Shown: positions 6,013 through 9,991 of the stretch, piece by piece | How positions within the stretch are numbered: the stretch's first letter is position 1 | Layout: each line of letters begins with the position of its first letter | NCBI GenBank assembly: GCA_023229165.1 | Contig: JALNZQ010000085.1 | Span: 1-9,991, forward strand | Reading direction: 5' to 3' | DNA length: 9,991 bases | From: Methanothrix sp. | Lineage (GTDB): Archaea > Halobacteriota > Methanosarcinia > Methanotrichales > Methanotrichaceae | Notes under the pieces: model-generated | The model's input: only the letters and a program-made list of their open reading frames with translations | Database searches by the model: none | What the model was told of the DNA's origin: nothing | Made by a program: the position numbers and the translations under genes

Positions 6013-8085
6013 TTAGGACTTCTCTTTAGCGACCCTCTTTTGGTGGCGGTACATGATGCCCAGGGCGTCAGCAACCTGTTCGGGCGTGCCGAAGACGGGA
6101 ATGCCGGCATTTTCCATTTTAATGACATCAGCCTGCGCAAACTCCTTTCCCGCCACGCAGGCGATGATGGGCTTGCCCTTGTAGTCGATTTTCTTGAGAG
6201 TGTCCACGTAGCTGTCCAGGATCTCCGCCTGCAAGACAACGATAAAGCTGCCCACGTCCTGGCTGTCCACACCTATCTCAATGGTTCTCTTCACAGTTTC
6301 GGCATCCTGGCTGAAGGTGTAGTCCACGGGGTTCATGCCGCAGACATAATCAGGCAGCAGGCTCTTGAGCCGTTCCAATAAGTGCGGCTCCAGTTCGGAG
6401 AGGCGCATGCCGTTGTCGGTGATGGCGTCGGCGGCAATGACCCCCAAGGAACCCGCGTAGGTTATTATGAATACGCCTTCCCGGGTTGGCAGCGGCTGCT
6501 TGGATATGGCACGGGCCAGGTTGAACATGTGATCATAATCGCGGGCCCGGATGATCCCGGCCTGGCGGAAGGCGGCGCTGAAGATCTGGTCGTTGCCGGC
6601 CAAGGACGCCGTGTGGGATGCCACCGCTTTTTTGCCGGCCGCGGTTCTGCCGGACTTGAGAACGACTATGGGCTTTTCCAGGGTGATGCGACGCGCTGCA
6701 TCAATGAAACGCCGCCCGCCTTTCACAGACTCAAGATACATGCAGATGACATTGATGTTCTCGTCTTTGCTCACCGCCTCCAGGATATCGGTCTCGTTGA
6801 TGTCCAGCTTGTTGCCGATGGTAGCGATAATGCCGAAATCCATGATATGGCGCAGTCCCCAGAGCATACCAGCCGCGCACACACCCGCCTGCGAGACCAG
6901 GCCGATATTGCCCATGGATAGAGCATCCACAATGCCGATGGATTGGACCATGCTGCAGTGCGTGTTGATGATGCCGGAACAGTTGGGGCCGAGCAGCCGT
7001 ACGCCGTACCTGTCGGCGATATCCTTCATCAGCAGCTCAATCTTCTTGCCGTCTTCGCCAAGTTCCGCGAAGCCGGCCGACTCGACCACGATGTAGCGCA
7101 CACCGCACTTGCAGCATTCCTCAACAACATCCGGTGTTATGCCGGCCGAGACAAGGATGATGGCCACGTCCACCGGTTCCGGCACGGCGCTGATGCAGGG
7201 GTAGGCCTTGCAGCCATGAATCTCATCGGCCTTGGGATTGATGGGATAGAGCATACCTTTGAATTTGTGGCTGACGAGATTGGTGAAGACGTTCCAGCCC
7301 AGTTTTCCCGGCGTGCCGGAGGCTCCAATGACGGCTATGCTCCTGGGATAAAACAGGTCGTGCAAGTCCTGTTCGACGGCAGCCGCAGGCGCTGCCCTGG
7401 GCTCTCCCAGGATTATGCGAGCATCAACCACCATATAGCCATCCGGATAGAGGAACACGGGATTGATATCCATCTCAGAGATGTCCGGATTCTTGATGAC
7501 AAAGTCAGATATGGCCATCAATAGCTTCTCCAGTGCCTCGATATCTGCCGAGATGCCGCGATAGCCCCGCAAAAGTGCATAGCCTTTGATCTCCTCGATC
7601 ATATCTCTGGCATCGGATCTGGAGATGGGAATGGAACGGAAAGAGACATCCTTTAAAACCTCTACGAAGACTCCGCCCAGACCAAACATCAATACCGGTC
7701 CGAAAGTGGCGTCATTGGCCACTCCCACGATGGCCTCCACTCCTGGCCGGGCCATTCTCTGCACCGAGATGCCCGCGACCTTTTTGTCCCGGAATGCCTG
7801 GGTGATTTCCCGATAGGCTCTTCGCACCTCATCTGCATCCCTTAAATCCAGCTTAACTCCGCCTGCATCGGATTTATGGACTACCTCCGGGGAGAGCACC
7901 TTCATAGCCACGGGAGAGGCCAGGGATTGGAATATCGCTACAGCTTCGTCCTCTGACTTTGCTACCCCGGTTCCGGTGGTGGTGATGTCCAGGCTTTCCA
8001 GAACGGCTTTGCTCTCATGCTCCATCAGGTAGGTTCTTCCTTCGGCCAATGCCCGATCTATAATCTCTCTATATTGCTTTGCCAT
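6013..8085 (-). CDS. Fused acyl-CoA synthetase, NDP(ADP)-forming, beta-alpha domain order
   Basis: 690 residues. The family interconverts an acyl-CoA, ADP and phosphate with the free acid, CoA and ATP, typically acetyl-CoA in archaea, in the cytoplasm. Residues about 1-228 are the ATP-grasp (beta) half, with SPEVVHKSDAGGV placing the second transfer histidine at H70 and DATFGPVLMFGLGG at 125-138. Residues about 240-370 are the CoA-binding domain (PRSIAVIGAS, then LLGPNCSGIINT). Residues about 390-530 contain GLVSQAGVC, ATIGNKLDINETD and ASHTASLAGND, whose H491 is the expected phosphohistidine. Residues about 535-690 are the last subdomain. Both catalytic histidines are present, so the enzyme looks intact. 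The more familiar fused form has alpha first; here the order is reversed. SQAG replaces the usual SQSG. The actual acid substrate cannot be read from sequence. ATG 8085 is preceded by GGGGTC as a weak ribosome site. It is divergent from the PAC2 gene and convergent with the surface operon. Confidence 0.9.
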   Translation of the reverse strand: MAKQYREIIDRALAEGRTYLMEHESKAVLESLDITTTGTGVAKSEDEAVAIFQSLASPVAMKVLSPEVVHKSDAGGVKLDLRDADEVRRAYREITQAFRDKKVAGISVQRMARPGVEAIVGVANDATFGPVLMFGLGGVFVEVLKDVSFRSIPISRSDARDMIEEIKGYALLRGYRGISADIEALEKLLMAISDFVIKNPDISEMDINPVFLYPDGYMVVDARIILGEPRAAPAAAVEQDLHDLFYPRSIAVIGASGTPGKLGWNVFTNLVSHKFKGMLYPINPKADEIHGCKAYPCISAVPEPVDVAIILVSAGITPDVVEECCKCGVRYIVVESAGFAELGEDGKKIELLMKDIADRYGVRLLGPNCSGIINTHCSMVQSIGIVDALSMGNIGLVSQAGVCAAGMLWGLRHIMDFGIIATIGNKLDINETDILEAVSKDENINVICMYLESVKGGRRFIDAARRITLEKPIVVLKSGRTAAGKKAVASHTASLAGNDQIFSAAFRQAGIIRARDYDHMFNLARAISKQPLPTREGVFIITYAGSLGVIAADAITDNGMRLSELEPHLLERLKSLLPDYVCGMNPVDYTFSQDAETVKRTIEIGVDSQDVGSFIVVLQAEILDSYVDTLKKIDYKGKPIIACVAGKEFAQADVIKMENAGIPVFGTPEQVADALGIMYRHQKRVAKEKS

Positions 8086-8239
8086 TTTGACCCCGAAATT
8101 GCATATTCTCGTTTACAGCTATGCATTTAGTTAGCAGGCTGTATCCTTAAAAAGCTTGCCCGAATTTTGAAATTATTTTTTTGTCACCCTCCTCTCGGAA
8201 GCGATGCTCTTATCTCAGATAAGTGCCTAATATTTTTGC
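8086..8239. promoter_or_regulatory. Divergent promoter region between the acyl-CoA synthetase and PAC2 genes
   Basis: 154 bp separate the two divergent starts. On the minus strand CTTTTTAAGG (8154-8145) is a TATA-like box about 60 bp upstream of the synthetase ATG, predicting a leader near 38 nt. On the plus strand the A/T block AAATTATTTTTTT (about 8170-8182) could serve the PAC2 gene with a start near 8200-8207. No ribosome binding site is visible before ATG 8240 (the upstream bases read CCTAATATTTTTGC), so PAC2 initiation may be SD-independent. Confidence 0.45.
8209..8223. promoter_or_regulatory. Perfect short palindrome upstream of the PAC2 gene (candidate operator)
   Basis: CTTATCT and AGATAAG flank a single C, giving perfect 7-bp arms, 16 bp before ATG 8240. 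This is at or just after the predicted transcription start, a usual position for an archaeal repressor operator. In RNA it could instead form a 5-bp hairpin with a CTCAG loop. No regulator gene is adjacent, and a 7-bp arm in A/T-rich DNA can occur by chance. Confidence 0.35.
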
Positions 8240-8983
8240 ATGGATAAGGAAATCGTCCAGGTAATTCTTGAGAAAGAGCCCACCGCCAAGAACCCCATCT
8301 TGATAGAGGGATTCCCGGGAATTGGCCTGGTAGGCAACATTGCCAGCCAGTACATCGTCAACGAACTGAAGATGACCTATCTCGGGGCCATGAGCTCCAG
8401 GTACTTCCCGCCACTGGCCGTTCTCATGAGCGGCGTTGTGAACATGCCTGTTCGCATTTATGAGGATGCGGCCAAGGGTCTGGTAATTCTCACTGCCGAC
8501 ATTCCCGTACATCCTCTTGCCTCTTATGAGGTTGGAAAGGAGATAGTATCCTTTGCACAGTCCCTAGGTGCTCGAGAGATGGTTTGTCTGGCAGGCATAA
8601 CGGTTATGGGCGACGAGCACAGGGTCTTTGGTGCGGTAAGCCGTCAGGATTTGCTCGATAAGATAAAGGACAAGGCAGAGATCTTTGAGATCGGGACAAT
8701 TACCGGCATTACCGGCAGCATCATGAACGAGTGCCGCATAAGAAATCTGCCTGCTATCTGCCTTTTGGGCGAGACGGCTTCGGCGGAACCCGACCCAAGA
8801 GCGGCCATTGCCACGATCGAGACGCTCAATAAGATCTACGATTTGGGAATTAGCACGGCCAAGCTCTCAGAGCAGGCTGAGCAGATCGAGGTGCAGATGG
8901 CGCAGCTGGCCCAGCAGATGAAAGCGACCTCTCCTGAGGAACAGCAATCTCAGATGCCCAAAGAGTTTCCTATGTACGGGTGA
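8240..8983 (+). CDS. PAC2-family proteasome assembly chaperone with C-terminal HbYX-like motif
   Basis: 247 residues, typical length for archaeal PAC2 proteins (COG2047). The family includes archaeal PbaA/PbaB and eukaryotic Pba1-Pba2/PAC1-PAC2, which bind immature 20S proteasome rings. Family marks: IEGFPGIGLVGNIA at 22-35, SSRYFPPLAVLMSG at 52-65, LTADIPVHPLASYEV at 84-98, VCLAGI at 115-120 and TGITGSIMNECRI at 154-166. Residues about 206-229 are a Gln/Glu-rich amphipathic helix likely to form a coiled coil, followed by a flexible Pro/Gln tail ending in P-M-Y-G. The last three residues, 245-247, fit hydrophobic-Tyr-X, the docking motif used by proteasome activators and Pba chaperones. The next gene's ribosome site overlaps this stop codon. 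Archaea may carry several PAC2 paralogues, so which one this is remains open. Confidence 0.88.
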   Translation: MDKEIVQVILEKEPTAKNPILIEGFPGIGLVGNIASQYIVNELKMTYLGAMSSRYFPPLAVLMSGVVNMPVRIYEDAAKGLVILTADIPVHPLASYEVGKEIVSFAQSLGAREMVCLAGITVMGDEHRVFGAVSRQDLLDKIKDKAEIFEIGTITGITGSIMNECRIRNLPAICLLGETASAEPDPRAAIATIETLNKIYDLGISTAKLSEQAEQIEVQMAQLAQQMKATSPEEQQSQMPKEFPMYG

Positions 8984-8984
8984 T
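8979..8984 (+). promoter_or_regulatory. Shine-Dalgarno overlapping the PAC2 stop codon
   Basis: GGTGAT matches the anti-SD complement of archaeal 16S rRNA and includes the PAC2 stop TGA (8981-8983). It ends 5 bases before ATG 8990. This fixes the downstream start and argues for translational coupling of the two genes. Confidence 0.7.
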
Positions 8985-8989
8985 GCTTC

Positions 8990-9379
8990 ATGATTTACAT
9001 AGCGCTAACTGGATTGGCAAGACATGTGATGAATGAGATTACTGCGGCTCGGGTCAGGACTGTGGAGATTCGAAGCCCCAACAACTTCTATGCGCTTTTG
9101 CGTGTTCAGCCGGGAGACAGGATCTTTCTTACACAGTCCAGTGCCCCGGATATTGTTCCGGGAACCGGGGGGCTCATCGTCAGCATAAGAGCTCTACAGA
9201 TCATTACCCATCGCACAGTTCAATCAAACGAGGACTACTACGAAGAGTGTGAGTCTCAGGCAGCAAGAGCACAACTGCAACTTATGGCCGTGGGCCGGGT
9301 GAGAAAGATCACCAACTTTGAGCCCGACGCGCCCCTTATGCTGGATGTGGATGAGGTAAGGTACTGCGACGCGCGCTAG
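8990..9379 (+). CDS. Small conserved archaeal protein, DUF473-like
   Basis: 129 residues ending at TAG 9377-9379. The sequence resembles what I remember of the DUF473 family, a short uncharacterised family from methanogens and Archaeoglobus: IYIALTGLARHVMNEI at the N-terminus, RVRTVEIRSPNNFYALL (residues 21-37), GDRIFLTQSS (42-51), PGTGGLIVSI (57-66) and the acidic YYEECESQAARAQLQL (83-98) followed by VGRVRKI. There is no signal peptide or membrane segment, so it is cytoplasmic, compact and alpha/beta in appearance. It lies 6 bp behind the PAC2 gene with its ribosome site over that gene's stop, so both are made from one mRNA. That suggests, but does not show, a link to proteasome function. 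No catalytic motif is evident. The family call is from memory and less certain than the gene itself. Confidence 0.72.
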   Translation: MIYIALTGLARHVMNEITAARVRTVEIRSPNNFYALLRVQPGDRIFLTQSSAPDIVPGTGGLIVSIRALQIITHRTVQSNEDYYEECESQAARAQLQLMAVGRVRKITNFEPDAPLMLDVDEVRYCDAR

Positions 9380-9419
9380 GATTAGCTCACTTCCCTGAAC
9401 AAAAAATGTAAGTGAAAGA

Positions 9420-9469
9420 GCGGCGGCGAAAATGTACAGCAACCGGTGGGACATCCAAAACGCCGCCGC
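9420..9469. other. Strong GC-rich hairpin in the gap between the DUF473-like gene and the CRISPR array
   Basis: GCGGCGGCG (9420-9428) and CGCCGCCGC (9461-9469) are perfect 9-bp complements enclosing 32 bases. Inside, ATGT (9432-9435) can pair with ACAT (9451-9454), making an outer and inner stem with A-rich internal loops. The hairpin begins 40 bp after the DUF473-like stop. On the minus strand, the direction of CRISPR transcription, a T6 run (9406-9401) follows 13 bases after it. It may be a terminator for one or both sides or a structured RNA. No open reading frame of note occupies 9380-9570. Confidence 0.5.
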
Positions 9470-9495
9470 ATGAAAGTGGAACCCAGGTTCAGCCG

Positions 9496-9534
9496 GAGCC
9501 AACCCACAGTTGAATATGCATGGACTGTTGCGAT
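9496..9534 (-). repeat. Possible highly decayed CRISPR repeat
   Basis: Aligned by hand with two one-base insertions, this 39-bp stretch matches about 23 of 37 positions of the repeat, including GTTGCGA at its right end, and many differences are transitions. It is separated from the next degenerate repeat by exactly 36 bp, a normal spacer length for this array. A hand alignment with gaps can flatter a chance match, so the call is tentative. Confidence 0.3.
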
Positions 9535-9570
9535 TTTCAGCATTTTTGGCTTCGATTTATCCCCCAGCTA

Positions 9571-9607
9571 ATTTTGATACCGGTCGGGTTCTCTCGCTCG
9601 TTGTGAT
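9571..9607 (-). repeat. Degenerate terminal CRISPR repeat
   Basis: Ungapped comparison with the 37-bp repeat gives 28 of 37 identical positions. The core GGTCGGGTT and GCTCGTTG is kept, while changes fall mainly in the left (ATTGAAAC-encoding) third and at both ends. The gap to the first intact repeat is 36 bp, a normal spacer. Degeneracy is typical of the trailer-end repeat of an array. Confidence 0.85.
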
Positions 9608-9991
9608 TCTGTTCACAGGCCGGGAAGCCTGAACATTATAAGGGTTTCAATCCCTGTCGGGTTTTCTTGCTCGTTGCGACAGACTAAGGTCTTTTAGGGA
9701 AGCGGTGGCGGCATCCAGGTTTCAATCCCTGTCGGGTTTTCTTGCTCGTTGCGACTAATTGCCTAGTTCTGTAAGATCTACTGATTCAATATGTTTCAAT
9801 CCCTGTCGGGTTTTCTTGCTCGTTGCGACGGTGAGGATGGACTTTTTGAGAATGGGCAACCGAAACGTTTCAATCCCTGTCGGGTTTTCTTGCTCGTTGC
9901 GACCCGCTCCTAATTTTATAAACCTTCTCTAATAATGCCGTTTCAATCCCTGTCGGGTTTTCTTGCTCGTTGCGACCCTAAAGATATTAGA
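9571..9991 (-). CRISPR. CRISPR array, trailer end, truncated by the window edge
   Basis: Five identical 37-bp repeats lie at 9644-9680, 9719-9755, 9793-9829, 9867-9903 and 9940-9976, each running from GTTTCAATCCCTGTCGG to TTGCTCGTTGCGAC on the plus strand, preceded by the degenerate copy at 9571-9607. Spacers are 36 (9608-9643), 38, 37, 37 and 36 bp, all different, and a sixth is cut at 9991 after 15 bases. Read on the minus strand the repeat ends ATTGAAAC, the 8-base 5' handle typical of many archaeal type I and type III crRNAs. Transcription is therefore inferred to run leftwards, with the leader to the right of the window. No cas gene is visible here, so the subtype cannot be set. The first spacer contains a small CAGGC/GCCTG inverted repeat. 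Confidence 0.97.

Noticed and set aside
6382..7524. Long plus-strand open frames opposite the acyl-CoA synthetase gene
   Set aside because: They lie antisense to a well-supported enzyme with all its motifs, their products show no recognisable domain, and open antisense frames are expected in GC-rich coding DNA.
9386..9415. TCACTT/AAGTGA inverted repeat after the DUF473-like gene as a terminator
   Set aside because: The stem is only 6 bp with a 17-base loop and no T-run directly after it; too weak to call.
9416..9452. A third decayed CRISPR repeat further left, ending in CGGTGGGAC
   Set aside because: Only the last nine bases resemble the repeat (7/9); the rest matches at about chance level, the gap to the next remnant would be 43 bp, and the site is better explained by the hairpin at 9420-9469.
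9479..9490. GAACCCAGGTTC palindrome
   Set aside because: Five-bp arms with a two-base centre, too short to hairpin in RNA and easily due to chance; no promoter or gene nearby gives it a role.
9224..9502. Minus-strand frame with a hydrophobic stretch overlapping the DUF473-like gene
   Set aside because: It is mostly antisense to a coupled, family-like gene, has no ribosome site, and its start lies in the GAACCCAGGTTC region without a promoter.

Overview
The window looks archaeal and most likely comes from a methanogen of the Methanosarcinales, plausibly Methanothrix (Methanosaeta). This is inferred from a fused ADP-forming acyl-CoA synthetase, a PAC2-type proteasome-assembly chaperone, a small DUF473-like protein known mainly from methanogens and Archaeoglobus, large secreted PKD/DUF11 proteins rich in N-glycosylation sequons, AT-rich TATA-type promoters, and a CRISPR array whose repeat ends in ATTGAAAC when read on the minus strand. 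No rRNA, tRNA, transposase or cas gene is visible, so the assignment rests on gene families alone.

Layout. (1) Positions 2-5943, plus strand: three consecutive genes for exported surface proteins. The first is only the C-terminal end of a gene running in from the left, closed by a hairpin plus T-run. The second encodes a signal peptide, a domain I do not recognise, a PKD domain and a C-terminal Ig-like module. The third, 12 bp downstream, encodes a protein of about 1416 residues with a signal peptide, an Ig-like N-terminus, a DUF11-like domain interrupted by about 180 residues, four further DUF11 repeats, a duplicated GSGYY module that I cannot assign to a family, another DUF11 domain and a Cys-containing tail. 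The first two proteins end in the same VIPEP-type module, and a related boundary motif follows the N-terminal domain of the third, so they are modular relatives. (2) A perfect 12-bp stem at 5950-5981 separates this block from a convergent minus-strand gene. (3) 6013-8085, minus strand: a fused acyl-CoA synthetase (NDP-forming) with the ATP-grasp (beta) half first and the CoA-binding/phosphohistidine (alpha) half second. (4) A 154-bp divergent promoter region. (5) 8240-9379, plus strand: PAC2 chaperone followed by a DUF473-like gene, translationally coupled (the Shine-Dalgarno overlaps the PAC2 stop codon). The PAC2 protein ends in Met-Tyr-Gly, which fits the HbYX proteasome-docking motif. (6) 9380-9991: a GC-rich hairpin, one possible highly decayed repeat, one clearly degenerate repeat, then five identical 37-bp CRISPR repeats running off the right edge. 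The polarity (ATTGAAAC end, degenerate repeat on the left) says that the trailer end is seen here and that the leader, and perhaps cas genes, lie beyond the right edge.

Working together: the left block is a cell-surface (S-layer-associated or adhesin-like) operon. The central genes are housekeeping: acyl-CoA/ATP interconversion and proteasome assembly. The right end is adaptive immunity. The parts least explained by known families are the GSGYY modules, the insertion in the DUF11-like domain and the hairpin at 9420-9469.
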